Origin: Candidatus Hydrothermarchaeum profundi
GTDB lineage: Archaea; Hydrothermarchaeota; Hydrothermarchaeia; Hydrothermarchaeales; Hydrothermarchaeaceae
Direction: 5' to 3'
Length of the DNA stretch: 64,000 bases
Assembly (NCBI GenBank): GCA_002011125.2
Contig: MTMF02000009.1
Coordinates: 1,642,989-1,706,988, forward strand
Shown here in pieces: positions 51,085-61,074 of the stretch (positions are counted from its first letter, which is position 1; each line of letters begins with the position of its first letter). Under the pieces are notes generated by a model. It saw only the letters and a list, made by a program, of their open reading frames with translations, searched no databases and was not told the DNA's origin. A program made the position numbers and the translations under genes.

Positions 51085-53076
51085 TCATTTTTCTATAGGT
51101 ATTCTGCCATCAATTAGCGATTTTATTATCGTAGGATCAGCGAGGGTAGACGTATCGCCTAGATTTTCGTAATCACCTTCTGCTATCTTTTTGAGTATTC
51201 TTCGCATAATCTTACCGCTTCTAGTTTTAGGAAGCCCATTTGCAAATTGTATGTAGTGAGGGGTTGCAATAGGGCTTATCTCTTTTCTTACATGTTGAAT
51301 TAGCTCTTTTTTTAGTTCGTCCCTCTTTTCTACATCTTTTTTCAAAACTACAAAACAATATATCGCCTGACCTTTTATAGGGTGAGGCACACCTACCACG
51401 CCCGCTTCAACTACAGCATCATGAGAAACTAGTGCATTTTCTATCTCAGCAGTTCCTAAACGGTGCCCAGATACATTTATAACGTCGTCAATACGGCCCA
51501 TAATCCAAAAATATCCATCCTCATCAACCTTAGCGGCATCCCCCGTCATATATTTCCCCTTGAACTTGCTAAAGTAAATCTCTTTAAATCTCCTATTACC
51601 TTTATCACCAAATATCCCTCTCAGCATACCAGGCCATGGTTTTTTAATAACTAGGTACCCGCCTTCATTTGCTTCCGCAGGAGTACCATCTTCTTTTAAA
51701 ACTTCAGGAAATATTCCAGGAAAAGGTAATGTAGCCGAGCCGGGTTTGAGAGGGGTTGCCCCGGGTAAAGGGGTAATTAATATGCCGCCAGATTCGGTTT
51801 GCCACCAAGTATCCACTATAGGACATCGCTCTTTTCCTATTACCTTATAAAACCAAAGCCATGCCTCCGGATTAATGGGCTCTCCTACTGTCCCCAAAAG
51901 CCGTAGGCTTGATAAGTCATGCTTATTAGGCCATTCCTCACCAAACTTCATAAGGGTTCTAATCGCAGTAGGAGCAGTATAAAATATAGAAACTTTGTGT
52001 CTCTCTATTATACTCCAATATCTATCCGGATTAGGATAAGTTGGAGTACCCTCAAACATTAGCACAGTCGCTCCAGCAGATAATGGACCATAGACCATAT
52101 ATGTATGGCCTGTTATCCACCCGACATCAGCCGTACACCAGAAGATATCAGTATCCTTTATATCAAAAATATACCTAAAAGTCATATTGGCATAGACCAT
52201 ATACCCTCCAGTAGTATGTATTATTCCTTTAGGTTTCCCTGTAGAACCACTTGTATATAATATAAATAAGGGGTCTTCTGCATCCATAGGTTCCGGGGGA
52301 CATTCATCTTTGATATCGCTTGAGTGTGTTTCTTCTTCCCACCAGTAGTCGCGACCCTCCTCCATATTTACCTCGGCATTTCCTATATTTCTAACAATAA
52401 CTGACTGAATAGAATCACAGTCAGGGAGGATCTCATCAGCCTTTTCCTTTAGATGTATAACTTTTCCCGCATGATAAGCTATATCTGTAGTTATCAACAT
52501 CTTAGATTGAGCGTCTTGTATTCGGTTTTTAAGGGCTTCCGGAGAAAATGCACTAAATACAACACTATGTACCGCGCCAATTCTCGCACAAGCCAGCATT
52601 GCAATAGTCAATCTAGGTACCATTGGCATGAATATTGTAACCCGGTCCCCTTTTTTTACTCCATGTTTTTTGAGTACGTTTGCAAATCTACAAACTTCTC
52701 TATGCAACTGTAGATATGTGAACACTTTACGTTGAAGATGGCTTTCTCCCTGCCATATGAGTGCTGCCTTATTTCTCCGGTGCCCACTTAAGTGTCTATC
52801 AATACAATTATAAGACGCATTCAGCTTTCCCCCTTCATAGAACCTCACGTATGGAACAGTAAAATCATAACTTACAACTCTATCCCATTTTTTAAACCAG
52901 TCAATACATTCTGCCTGTGCAGCCCAGAAGCCTTCAAAATCTTCTTCCGCTTCTCTTTGAAGAGCACGGTATTCTTCAAGGCTTTTTATAATGGCGGTTT
53001 CCCTAAATTCTTTTGAAGGATAAAAAACTCTTTCTTCTTTTGATAAGCTCATTATGGTTTCTGGGTCTTCTTTCAT
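51085..53076 (-). CDS. acs: Acetyl-CoA synthetase, AMP-forming
   Basis: 663 residues. Core motifs: FILYTSGSTGKPKGIIHTT (AMP-binding P-loop), VDTWWQTESGGILITPLPG, YMTGDAAKVDEDGYFWIMGR and the C-terminal acylation Lys region TRSGKIMRRILK. AGGAGTGA precedes the ATG at 53076. It activates acetate (possibly also propionate) to acetyl-CoA, consistent with acetate use or with energy conversion in a methyl- or acetate-using archaeon. Confidence 0.95.
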   Translation of the reverse strand: MKEDPETIMSLSKEERVFYPSKEFRETAIIKSLEEYRALQREAEEDFEGFWAAQAECIDWFKKWDRVVSYDFTVPYVRFYEGGKLNASYNCIDRHLSGHRRNKAALIWQGESHLQRKVFTYLQLHREVCRFANVLKKHGVKKGDRVTIFMPMVPRLTIAMLACARIGAVHSVVFSAFSPEALKNRIQDAQSKMLITTDIAYHAGKVIHLKEKADEILPDCDSIQSVIVRNIGNAEVNMEEGRDYWWEEETHSSDIKDECPPEPMDAEDPLFILYTSGSTGKPKGIIHTTGGYMVYANMTFRYIFDIKDTDIFWCTADVGWITGHTYMVYGPLSAGATVLMFEGTPTYPNPDRYWSIIERHKVSIFYTAPTAIRTLMKFGEEWPNKHDLSSLRLLGTVGEPINPEAWLWFYKVIGKERCPIVDTWWQTESGGILITPLPGATPLKPGSATLPFPGIFPEVLKEDGTPAEANEGGYLVIKKPWPGMLRGIFGDKGNRRFKEIYFSKFKGKYMTGDAAKVDEDGYFWIMGRIDDVINVSGHRLGTAEIENALVSHDAVVEAGVVGVPHPIKGQAIYCFVVLKKDVEKRDELKKELIQHVRKEISPIATPHYIQFANGLPKTRSGKIMRRILKKIAEGDYENLGDTSTLADPTIIKSLIDGRIPIEK

Positions 53077-53196
53077 AAAATCACTCCTTTCACCGAGAAT
53101 ATATTCTTCCTTGAATTTTATTTTCTGGTTATTTAAGGTTTCACTTACAAGCCTAATATAGCAAAATTTTTAATTGTCAACCAACCTCGATTAGAT

Positions 53197-54273
53197 ATGA
53201 AAGAATCTGTAAAAATAGGAACACTTTTTGGAATTCCAATCGAACTTCACATATTATTCATTCTTCTTATGGTCTTTGTCTTCGCTATTAGTTTAATTTC
53301 TGGAAGATTAGATATTTTTGTCTACCTCTCACTCCTTTTTTTTACGGTGGTCTTACATGAATTTTCTCATTCACTCGTTGCTATGTCTAGGAATATAAAA
53401 ATAGAGAAGATAACATTATTCCCTATCGGGGGGGTTTCAGCAATGGAAAAGATGCCGGAGGATCCAAAGGAAGAATTTATGATTTCTATTGCGGGTCCTG
53501 GCCTCAATTTTTTATTCGCAGCATTGACTTACCTTATAATCGCACTAATACCTGGCGGTTCCTCAAGGATATTTCCATTCTTTGATTTTAGATTATTTAG
53601 TTTCCTCGACTTGTTAGTATTATTTTTCAAGGTAAATGTGCTCTTAGGAGCATTTAATTTATTCATCCCCGCATTACCGATGGACGGAGGGAGGGTATTA
53701 AGAGCTCTATTGGCCATGAAAATAGGCTTTAACGCCGCCACAGATATCGCAGCAGGGTTAGCTAAGTTAATTGCGATAATGATGTTCCTCTTCGGCATGT
53801 TTTTTAATTGGTGGCTGCTTGTAATATCATTTTTTGTATACGTCGGAGCATCCCAAGAACTGGAATCTATGGAGATTTCCGCTCTTTTAAAGGGGATTAA
53901 AGTAAAAGATGTTATGAGTAGTAAGGTAATATACGTCTCTGAAGATATGAGCCTAGAAGAGTTCTCCGATATAATACTGGAGCACCGACATATGGGTTAC
54001 CCTGTGATTAAAGATGGCTCGTTAATCGGTATTATAACGTTCACAGACTTAGCAAGAATACCTAAAACAAAGTGGCGAGAAATTAAAGTGGGAGATGTAA
54101 TGTCAAAGGATGTAGTTACCGTATCGCCAGAGGATAATACTATCGATGTGCTCACCAAAATGATGAAGCTCGGTATTGGAAGAGTACCCGTGGTAAAAGA
54201 TGGTCAGGTTGTAGGGATAGTATCAAGGACTGATATAGTTAGGACAGCTCAAGTTCTAAAACTCCGGAGATGA
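53197..54273 (+). CDS. Site-2 protease (M50) with C-terminal CBS pair
   Basis: 358 residues. The S2P zinc motif HEFSH is at residues 54-58 within a membrane helix, and the second metal-ligand motif is in ALPMDGGRVLR (about 163). A CBS pair follows (from about 235: VKVKDVMSSKVIYVSEDMS, then MGYPVIKDGSLIGI; VMSKDVVTVSPED and RVPVVKDGQVVG). Known architecture for archaeal and bacterial S2Ps. CBS likely senses nucleotides and gates proteolysis. Leaderless-looking promoter. Confidence 0.93.
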   Translation: MKESVKIGTLFGIPIELHILFILLMVFVFAISLISGRLDIFVYLSLLFFTVVLHEFSHSLVAMSRNIKIEKITLFPIGGVSAMEKMPEDPKEEFMISIAGPGLNFLFAALTYLIIALIPGGSSRIFPFFDFRLFSFLDLLVLFFKVNVLLGAFNLFIPALPMDGGRVLRALLAMKIGFNAATDIAAGLAKLIAIMMFLFGMFFNWWLLVISFFVYVGASQELESMEISALLKGIKVKDVMSSKVIYVSEDMSLEEFSDIILEHRHMGYPVIKDGSLIGIITFTDLARIPKTKWREIKVGDVMSKDVVTVSPEDNTIDVLTKMMKLGIGRVPVVKDGQVVGIVSRTDIVRTAQVLKLRR

Positions 54274-54276
54274 ATT

Positions 54277-55113
54277 ATGAAGGGAGAAGCGGCGGCACTG
54301 CTTGCTGCCCTCTCGTGGGCTATAGCATCTGTTCTCTATAAGAAAGGTCTCTACAAGATTGAGCCTTTTCCTGCTAACATCGTTAGACTTGTAATTGGTA
54401 CCTTTTTTGTTACATTCTCTTATATTCTTGTTAAAGGACTAGATTTCCAAGCATCTTTAGAACCTCTACTTTATGTGGTTGCTGGAGGATTGGTTGGACT
54501 AGGGCTAGGAGACCTACTTTTTTTAAAGAGCTTAAAATATGCTGGAGTTTCAAGAGCTGTTCCTATCTCAAGTACTTACCCCTTATTCACAATCCTCTTT
54601 TCTACCGTATTGCTTAAAGAGAAAGCATATGTTTCAACAGTACTAGGAACATGCCTCATAGTGGCAGGGATATGGCTTCTTCATGAAAAGACAGATAGCG
54701 AAAATCAACAATCCGGGATTTTATTTGCAATTGGTACTGCTATCACTTGGGCATTTTCTATTTATCTTACATCCTTTGGATTAAGGTCAGTGGAACCATT
54801 CCTCGCCACTACTATCAGACTTCCGCTAGTACTGCTTTTCCTCTCTATCATATTTTATTCTACGGGCGGAAGGATCACTCCTGAAAAGATATCCTTCGCA
54901 TATTTAGGGATCGCAAGTGTACTAGCTCTGGGAGTAGGCAGTTTTTTATTTCTATATAGTATTACCCTGATTCAGACTGCAAGAGCCACTTCTTTATCAT
55001 CTGTAATCCCTTTGTTTTCTACAGTATTTGCGATAATTTTTTTAAAAGAGAGGGTTACCTTAAGGATGACCATAGGGATACTATCTATTGTGATCGGGAT
55101 TTGGTTGTTATGA
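54277..55113 (+). CDS. EamA family DMT transporter
   Basis: 278 residues with about ten membrane helices in two EamA repeats (about 1-135 and 140-278); the pattern GVSRAVPISSTYPLFTILFS and the second-half TARATSLSSVIPLFSTVFAI show the internal duplication. Probably exports a metabolite. It starts 3 nt after the S2P gene and overlaps arfC by 4 nt (ATGA). Confidence 0.88.
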   Translation: MKGEAAALLAALSWAIASVLYKKGLYKIEPFPANIVRLVIGTFFVTFSYILVKGLDFQASLEPLLYVVAGGLVGLGLGDLLFLKSLKYAGVSRAVPISSTYPLFTILFSTVLLKEKAYVSTVLGTCLIVAGIWLLHEKTDSENQQSGILFAIGTAITWAFSIYLTSFGLRSVEPFLATTIRLPLVLLFLSIIFYSTGGRITPEKISFAYLGIASVLALGVGSFLFLYSITLIQTARATSLSSVIPLFSTVFAIIFLKERVTLRMTIGILSIVIGIWLL

Positions 55114-55760
55114 GGCCTTATGTTATTTTAAATGCAGGAATGACCCTTGATGGAAAAATTGCATCAAAGTCCAGAAACTCTGAGATATCTGGATCCGAAG
55201 ACTTAATGCGCGTGCACGAGCTTCGAAAGAAAGTTGACGCCATTATGGTAGGGATAAATACTGTCATAGTAGATAATCCCCGCCTTACAGTACACAAAAT
55301 CCCCGGTAAAAAAAAGGATAATCCCATACGGATAGTTGTAGACAGCAAAGGAAGGACTCCCTTATCCTCAAGAGTACTAAGCGGGGAAGCCGAAACAATA
55401 ATAGCGGTCTCTAAAAAGGCAGATAAAAAGAGAGTTACTCAATTGAAGAAGAAAGCTAAGGTTATAATATGCGGAAAAGATAAAGTAGATTTAAAATGCC
55501 TAATGGAGAAACTTTACGAGATGTCTATAAAAACCATCTTACTAGAGGGAGGCGGAACTCTTAATTGGAGCATGTTAAGTGGAGGATTAGTTGATGAAGT
55601 TAGAGTTGCCATCGCACCTGTGATAGTTGGCGGAGAAAAAGCTGTAACATTAGTTGAAGGCGAAGGATTTAATCTAATAAAAGAAGGTGTAAAACTCGGC
55701 CTTAAGAGAAATTATCCACTTGGTGAAGACTTTATTCTTGAATATGAGGTTTTAAAATGA
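55110..55760 (+). CDS. arfC: 2,5-diamino-6-ribosylamino-pyrimidinone 5'-phosphate reductase
   Basis: 216 residues from ATG 55110, chosen because it overlaps the EamA stop as ATGA. A RibD C-terminal type reductase: LNAGMTLDGKIASKSRNSEI, then RKKVDAIMVGINTVIVDNPR and ILLEGGGTLNWSMLSGGLVD. In Archaea this enzyme reduces the ring-opened riboflavin intermediate before deamination. It belongs with ribB and ribK in this window as a riboflavin gene. Confidence 0.9.
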   Translation: MRPYVILNAGMTLDGKIASKSRNSEISGSEDLMRVHELRKKVDAIMVGINTVIVDNPRLTVHKIPGKKKDNPIRIVVDSKGRTPLSSRVLSGEAETIIAVSKKADKKRVTQLKKKAKVIICGKDKVDLKCLMEKLYEMSIKTILLEGGGTLNWSMLSGGLVDEVRVAIAPVIVGGEKAVTLVEGEGFNLIKEGVKLGLKRNYPLGEDFILEYEVLK

Positions 55761-56890
55761 TTACTATAATTCCTACAGCACATATCTCAAAGGAAAGCGT
55801 AGAAGAGGTAAGGGATAAGATACTTGAATTAAAGCCAGATGTAGTAGCTGTAGAGCTTTGTCCGGTGAGGTATAAGGGATTAACCGAAGGTAGAGAAATA
55901 CCTATAATCGATCTAATAAAAAGCAAGAAGTCTTCCTTTGTAATTGCAAACATTTTACTTTCTTTTCTACAAAGACGGCTTGGAGAAGAAGTGGGGGTAA
56001 AGCCTGGCAAAGAGATGCTTATAGCAATTGATACTGCAAAAGAATTAGGAGTAGAGTACGCATTGATAGATAGAGATATTAAAATTACTCTAAATAGGGC
56101 CTTTTCCAAGATGACACTATTAGAAAAACTCAGGGCGATAAAAGAGATGATATATGTTTTCTCGCTTTCTGCAACAGATGTCGAAAAAGAAATAGAGAAT
56201 GTAAAGAAAGAGGAGAATTTAGAGGAAATATTGAATGTTTTTAAAAAAATATCACCAAATTTGTTTGAAACCTTAGTTACTGAAAGAGACGCATATATGG
56301 CCTCAAAGCTACTGGAACTCCAAGCAAAATATGAAAATATTTTGGTAGTAGTCGGAGCTGGTCATAAGCGTGGAATAGAGGACTATTTATCTAATCCTAA
56401 CAAGATCCCTCCCACTTCCAAGCTAGTAGAGATACCCAAAAAAAGAGTGAGTATAGGAAAATCCTTGAAATATGGAGTCCCTGCCTTCGTAATGAGCATA
56501 TTTATACTGGCACTATATCATGGAATTTCTCTTGAACAACCTATTATGAGTTGGATTCTGCTTCATTCTATTCCTACCTTCTTAATGGTACTGTTGGTAG
56601 GAGGAAGCTTTATATCAGCAATCGTAGGCATGTTAGCTGCACCTTTTACCTCTCTAAACCCTATGCTAGCGGCTGGATGGTTTGCAGGGCTAGCTGAAAT
56701 TAAAGTTAAAAAAGTAACTGTGCGAGATGTCTCGGATATCTTTAAAACAACTAGCTTTAGAGAATTGCTGAGAAATAAGGCTTTCAAAGTGCTTTTAGTT
56801 ACGGCCTTCGCAAATTTAGGTAGCTCCTTAGGAACTCTAGTATCTTTTCAAAAAATAATGCTGCCATTAATAAAAAACTTATTAGGGTGA
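55757..56890 (+). CDS. TraB/PrgY family membrane protein
   Basis: 377 residues. TraB-type domain: IIPTAHISKESVEEVRDKI, then DVVAVELCPVRYKGL and VVVGAGHKRGIEDYL. A C-terminal membrane region of about four helices (from about residue 236) follows. TraB proteins are thought to be related to pheromone-processing or membrane metallopeptidase-like functions, with the archaeal role unknown. It overlaps arfC and the next gene by 4 nt each. Confidence 0.85.
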   Translation: MITIIPTAHISKESVEEVRDKILELKPDVVAVELCPVRYKGLTEGREIPIIDLIKSKKSSFVIANILLSFLQRRLGEEVGVKPGKEMLIAIDTAKELGVEYALIDRDIKITLNRAFSKMTLLEKLRAIKEMIYVFSLSATDVEKEIENVKKEENLEEILNVFKKISPNLFETLVTERDAYMASKLLELQAKYENILVVVGAGHKRGIEDYLSNPNKIPPTSKLVEIPKKRVSIGKSLKYGVPAFVMSIFILALYHGISLEQPIMSWILLHSIPTFLMVLLVGGSFISAIVGMLAAPFTSLNPMLAAGWFAGLAEIKVKKVTVRDVSDIFKTTSFRELLRNKAFKVLLVTAFANLGSSLGTLVSFQKIMLPLIKNLLG

Positions 56891-57300
56891 GAAATATGAG
56901 AATCACAAGCTTTTTTAAATTTTATATTTTGCTTATATCTTGTTTACTGATAGTTTTCGCTGCCTTTCCTAATTTAGCTTCACTTAAAAGTGAGATCTTT
57001 CTATTTATTGCAGTAAGCCTACTCTCCCCATATATCTTTAAGGAAGCCCTTAAGGTCAGGGGAGTAAAAAAAGGGGATATTGTTCTGATCTCCATGAAAG
57101 ACGAGAGCCCTTTTGGATTTTTTATGAAGAAAACTTTCGCAAAAGCAATTTCTCATGGCAAGGTTGGAGATGTTATCGATATAGAATTTAATTCTAGAAG
57201 AGGTAAAGGCGAGATTGTCAATTACGGGGGAATATTCTTCCCGCCTGAAGTGAATCTTCTTTATTATGAGGAAAACTTTGTACAAAGGGAAGTACTATGA
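56887..57300 (+). CDS. Two-helix membrane protein with beta domain
   Basis: 137 residues: two membrane helices (about 10-28 and 36-52), then a soluble domain (GVKKGDIVLISMKDESPFG onwards, ending near NLLYYEENF), possibly an OB or SH3-like barrel. It overlaps the TraB gene and the next protease gene by 4 nt each, so it is translated together with both. No family recognised. Confidence 0.6.
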   Translation: MRNMRITSFFKFYILLISCLLIVFAAFPNLASLKSEIFLFIAVSLLSPYIFKEALKVRGVKKGDIVLISMKDESPFGFFMKKTFAKAISHGKVGDVIDIEFNSRRGKGEIVNYGGIFFPPEVNLLYYEENFVQREVL

Positions 57301-57842
57301 AGTTTACATTTTCTGCACGAGAAATCAAAGAATTGGCTATCTCAGCAGTAGTTTTGGCTTTCGTCTTTGCATGGTATATGCATGGGGGCGTACCCCTGCC
57401 TAGTACCGTAGCAGTATCTCTAGTAGGAGTCAGCCTTGCCTTTATCTGTCATGAGTTGTCCCATAAGATAGTTGCACAGAAATATGGATGTTACGCAGAG
57501 TATAGGATGTGGGAGAGCGGGTTGATTTTATCTTTTTTTCTTGTAATAGCACTGGGGATAATATTTGCTGCTCCAGGAGCGGTATACATAATGCCGGGAT
57601 ACTATAGTATAAGTAGGAGGGAGAATGGGGTAATATCGGCTGCCGGTGCCTCAGCAAATCTTGGACTAGCTGTGATTTTTTATATTATAGGATTTAGATT
57701 GGGTGTTATCATAAACGCATGGTTAGCTCTTTTTAACATGCTGCCTTTTCCCCCGCTCGATGGATCAAAAGTTATTGCCTGGAGTAAGCCCATCTGGCTA
57801 ACTATTTGTATAGTTGCTTTTTTTATGATGAGTATTGTCTAA
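57297..57842 (+). CDS. Small membrane zinc metalloprotease (S2P-like, M50)
   Basis: 181 residues, about five membrane helices. HELSH at residues 52-56 and the late motif NMLPFPPLDGSKV (Asp ligand) are the two parts of the S2P active site. No CBS or PDZ domain. The second S2P-like protease in 5 kb, in one run with TraB and the two-helix protein. 20-nt tail-to-tail overlap with pheT. Confidence 0.88.
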   Translation: MKFTFSAREIKELAISAVVLAFVFAWYMHGGVPLPSTVAVSLVGVSLAFICHELSHKIVAQKYGCYAEYRMWESGLILSFFLVIALGIIFAAPGAVYIMPGYYSISRRENGVISAAGASANLGLAVIFYIIGFRLGVIINAWLALFNMLPFPPLDGSKVIAWSKPIWLTICIVAFFMMSIV

Positions 57843-59505
57843 TAATATTGAAGATTAAGTCAACGTTAAGCTCAAAAGCAACTAGCGGCTTCTCTAGCCC
57901 CCAATTGTTTAATACAATAGGATGAATCTCCCCAACTACGCCCGCATGTTCTTTATTAATCTTGACTTCTGCCACGCGGTTAAGAATAAAACTATTGTGT
58001 TTTACTTTCTTGAGTTTATAGCTTATACCCAAGTTTCTCAATAAAGAATCAACTACAGATGAAATATCTTCATAACTTACTTTTGCATCAGTAATTACGC
58101 AGGCAAGTTTTTTAACAGTCCTAGTTGAAGTCTCCTCTTGTTCATCTATTTCTACAATATCACCCACCTCAAAAATTCTCTGCGGAAACTCTACGTGAAG
58201 ATTATAGGTTAAAAATTCTAGGAGGCTAGGAAGTAGCCAATTTCTTAATGCCGTCCAATTAGCACTAACGGGATTCTCTATTTCACAAACTCTTTCTTCC
58301 ACCAGATTCATCTTTTTGAAGAGGAAATCCTTGTTTGTTAGCGAGAATGTCAATATCTCTTGAAAACCTAGCCCTACCATAGCTTCTCTTATGGAGTCGC
58401 ATAATTCCTCTTTTTCATCTTCTTTACCTATCGTGCTGATTTTAGGAGGCTCTGGCTGAATAGAGTTTATACCATAAGCTATTGCGACATCCTCCATAAC
58501 ATCTCGCTGATGCATAATGTCATCTCTATAAGGGGGATATTTCACTACTATACTCCCGTCTTTGAAGGTAGCTTCATACCTAGCCTTAGCAAGGAGACTT
58601 ATAATATCCTCTTTAGATATTTCTAGACCCAATATTTTTTTACATTCTCGAAAATCCATTTTGAACTCCTTTAGAGTTAAATCAGGCGTTACAATCGTAT
58701 GATTAGGATATTGCACTTCAACGCTCTGAATTTCGCCTCCTCGGTCATGAAGTGCCGCTACGATTACATTTAACGCAACATTCAGCCTCTCTAGTCTCCA
58801 TCCAGTTAGCTCTATAAAGACGTTTTTTGTTTCTGGTGTTACTTTACCGGTATAGACCGAATTTATGATCGGAGGCATAGAGAGTACGTTATCCTTAGAA
58901 TCTATCATAAGGGGATATTCAGAATATTCGCTTATTATATGGCCATATTCTCTACCTTTAGGATGCAATCGGAGTATTTCAGCAGGCGTTAACTCTTCAT
59001 CAAAATCAAGGGGCACGAATTTTATTCCATCCGGCAGAACTGTTGTATATCTTATAGGAGGCACTATCTTATCGTAATCATATACGCCTATAGCGACTAG
59101 CTCTCTGTTTTTCCCATAAGTTTGATGTATTTTTTCCTGTAACTGTATTGTTTGCTTTATAGAATCATCATCAAACTCAAGGCCCTTAACAACTGCGCCA
59201 ACTGTCTTTGGCCTGATTTTTTCTACTTTTTTATCGACTAGCATTTTGATTTCTGATGTCTTAACCTCATATTTCGGTGGGCCCTCCTCAATACCATAAT
59301 GCCCTCTAAGTTCTCGAGCTATACCTTCTACACTCCACAAATCAGGTCTATTTGTATCTTTTACGTCTATCTTTACCTGCTCATCATAAAATGACTCTAT
59401 CTCCCCCTTAGCGAAAAGGATGCCTTTGTCTTCTAATTCTTCATAGGTAATGTTAAAACCAAGCAATTTACGTAGGTCCTCTAATGAAAACTCAACGGTT
59501 GGCAT
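57823..59505 (-). CDS. pheT: Phenylalanyl-tRNA synthetase, beta subunit
   Basis: 560 residues, archaeal-length PheT. Start MPTVEFSLEDLRKLLGFNIT, B3/B4 region GAVVKGLEFDDDSI, B5 domain (FRECKKILGLEISKEDI) and the C-terminal synthetase-like core (KEELCDSIREAMVGLGFQEI). It joins PheS to charge tRNA-Phe. 2 nt after pheS on the same strand. Confidence 0.96.
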   Translation of the reverse strand: MPTVEFSLEDLRKLLGFNITYEELEDKGILFAKGEIESFYDEQVKIDVKDTNRPDLWSVEGIARELRGHYGIEEGPPKYEVKTSEIKMLVDKKVEKIRPKTVGAVVKGLEFDDDSIKQTIQLQEKIHQTYGKNRELVAIGVYDYDKIVPPIRYTTVLPDGIKFVPLDFDEELTPAEILRLHPKGREYGHIISEYSEYPLMIDSKDNVLSMPPIINSVYTGKVTPETKNVFIELTGWRLERLNVALNVIVAALHDRGGEIQSVEVQYPNHTIVTPDLTLKEFKMDFRECKKILGLEISKEDIISLLAKARYEATFKDGSIVVKYPPYRDDIMHQRDVMEDVAIAYGINSIQPEPPKISTIGKEDEKEELCDSIREAMVGLGFQEILTFSLTNKDFLFKKMNLVEERVCEIENPVSANWTALRNWLLPSLLEFLTYNLHVEFPQRIFEVGDIVEIDEQEETSTRTVKKLACVITDAKVSYEDISSVVDSLLRNLGISYKLKKVKHNSFILNRVAEVKINKEHAGVVGEIHPIVLNNWGLEKPLVAFELNVDLIFNIIRQYSS

Positions 59506-59507
59506 TT

Positions 59508-60755
59508 TTATAACACCATCTTAGTTTCTCTTAGCCATCTTAGATCATGAGAGAAGAGATATCTTATATCGTCAACGCCTAGCTTAAACATCGCCAGCCT
59601 ATCAATACCTATCCCCCATGCTATCACAGGCACATCTATACCCAAGGGCTTAGTTAGCTCCTCTCTAAATATCCCTGAGCCTCCAAACTCGATCCATCCC
59701 ATCTCAGGGTGATATGCCGAAAGTTGAACAGATGGCTCTGTGAAGGGATAATAATCTGGGAAAAACTTAACTTTTTCTGCTCCGGCTATCTCTTTCGCAA
59801 ATATTTCCAGGATGCCTAACAGATTTTTGAGGTTTAGGGATTCATCTATAACTATACCCTCCGCTTGATTGAATTCTATTAAATGAGTAGCGTCTAAGAC
59901 ATCAGGCCTATAGCACCTAGCGATAGCAAAATATTTTCCAGGTATTTCAGGATTAGAAGCTAGAGTTCTTGCTGATAGGCATGTTCCATGAGCTCGGGGC
60001 AAAAGCCGCATAGCCTTACGGGGGTCCCATTTATACCGCCATCCCTTAGATCCAGTAATCCAGCCATCTTCGTGGCATGCTTTGACCTGTTCCACTATTT
60101 CCTCCCTCGGCAGTTTTCCTATTTTAGGATACTTCAACTGATATGTGCTAGTCCAATCTCGCGCTGGATGGTCCTGAGGCTGGTAGAGTGCATCAAAATT
60201 CCAGAATTCAGTTTCTATGAGAGGTCCAACCATCTCCTTAAATCCCAATTCAACAAGTTTTCTCTTTATTTTTGCTACGAATTGTAGATAAGGCTGTCTT
60301 TTACCGGGATAGATTTTTTTACCCGGAACCTCGACATTATATGGTTTAAAGCTTACTTCTCTCCATAAACCGGTTTTTATTAGTTCCTCAGTTAGGTGGG
60401 TTACTTCCTTGCCCGAAAGCTTCTTAGCCTTCTTGTATATATCCTCCCTTACCTTCCTTACCAGTTTCCTAGATAAAAGAAGAGATAGTATATCGCTACT
60501 AACCTCCTCCCCTTGGGATATTTTTTTAAGAGCCTCTTCTTCAGGTATAGTCTCCGGTTTTTTAAGAGGGGTTATCTTGCCATCTTTTATTGTGATCCAC
60601 CCTTTTTTCTTAGCCCATTGGAGCGCTACTGCAAGATTTTCTATTTTACCTTGAGCTTCTCTAATAGGCAAGGGAGCCTCCAAGGTTTCAATAAGATTTT
60701 TTTCAGGTAAACCCTCCCTCAAATACTTCCAGCCTTCCTCGGTTAGCTCGTACAT
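59508..60755 (-). CDS. pheS: Phenylalanyl-tRNA synthetase, alpha subunit (short N-terminus)
   Basis: 415 residues. The catalytic core is intact: motif 2 [41 protein letters not shown] and motif 3 [16 protein letters not shown]. The N-terminus begins [20 protein letters not shown], which in archaeal homologues lies after a first winged-helix unit of about 60-70 residues. No such sequence lies in frame upstream, where the gene for a small membrane protein ends 10 nt before the ATG. Length is about 80 residues under the usual 490-510. Confidence 0.94.
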   Translation of the reverse strand: MYELTEEGWKYLREGLPEKNLIETLEAPLPIREAQGKIENLAVALQWAKKKGWITIKDGKITPLKKPETIPEEEALKKISQGEEVSSDILSLLLSRKLVRKVREDIYKKAKKLSGKEVTHLTEELIKTGLWREVSFKPYNVEVPGKKIYPGKRQPYLQFVAKIKRKLVELGFKEMVGPLIETEFWNFDALYQPQDHPARDWTSTYQLKYPKIGKLPREEIVEQVKACHEDGWITGSKGWRYKWDPRKAMRLLPRAHGTCLSARTLASNPEIPGKYFAIARCYRPDVLDATHLIEFNQAEGIVIDESLNLKNLLGILEIFAKEIAGAEKVKFFPDYYPFTEPSVQLSAYHPEMGWIEFGGSGIFREELTKPLGIDVPVIAWGIGIDRLAMFKLGVDDIRYLFSHDLRWLRETKMVL

Positions 60756-60765
60756 TATATCAACA

Positions 60766-61074
60766 TCACTTCTTTTTCCGTTTTTTAGCCTTCTTTTTTT
60801 GAGCTTTCTTCACCGGTTTCTCTTTGCTTTCTACTGCGCTCTCCTCTTGATCGAAGTATATTATTGCGATTAGAATGAAAAGTACAGCGAAGGTTATATA
60901 GTAGTCATAAGAAGGGATGTCTTTCGCTACTGTGTAAACGGAAGCTAGGCCAAAAAGAACCCCTAAGCCAGAATAGAGCCAAAATATTTGCTCTTTTTTC
61001 ATCTCCCTCTCCAGGTAATACATGGTAACTATGACAATAGCCATTGCGATTATAAATGTGGTTTTTACGTCCAT
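60766..61074 (-). CDS. Small membrane protein with Lys-rich tail
   Basis: 102 residues with three membrane helices (about 5-22, 32-50 and 58-75) and a strongly basic, Lys-rich C-terminal tail ([12 protein letters not shown]). It lies in an operon between a THUMP-FtsJ gene (10-nt overlap) and pheS. The basic tail could bind RNA or ribosomes; no family name recognised. Confidence 0.6.
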   Translation of the reverse strand: MDVKTTFIIAMAIVIVTMYYLEREMKKEQIFWLYSGLGVLFGLASVYTVAKDIPSYDYYITFAVLFILIAIIYFDQEESAVESKEKPVKKAQKKKAKKRKKK

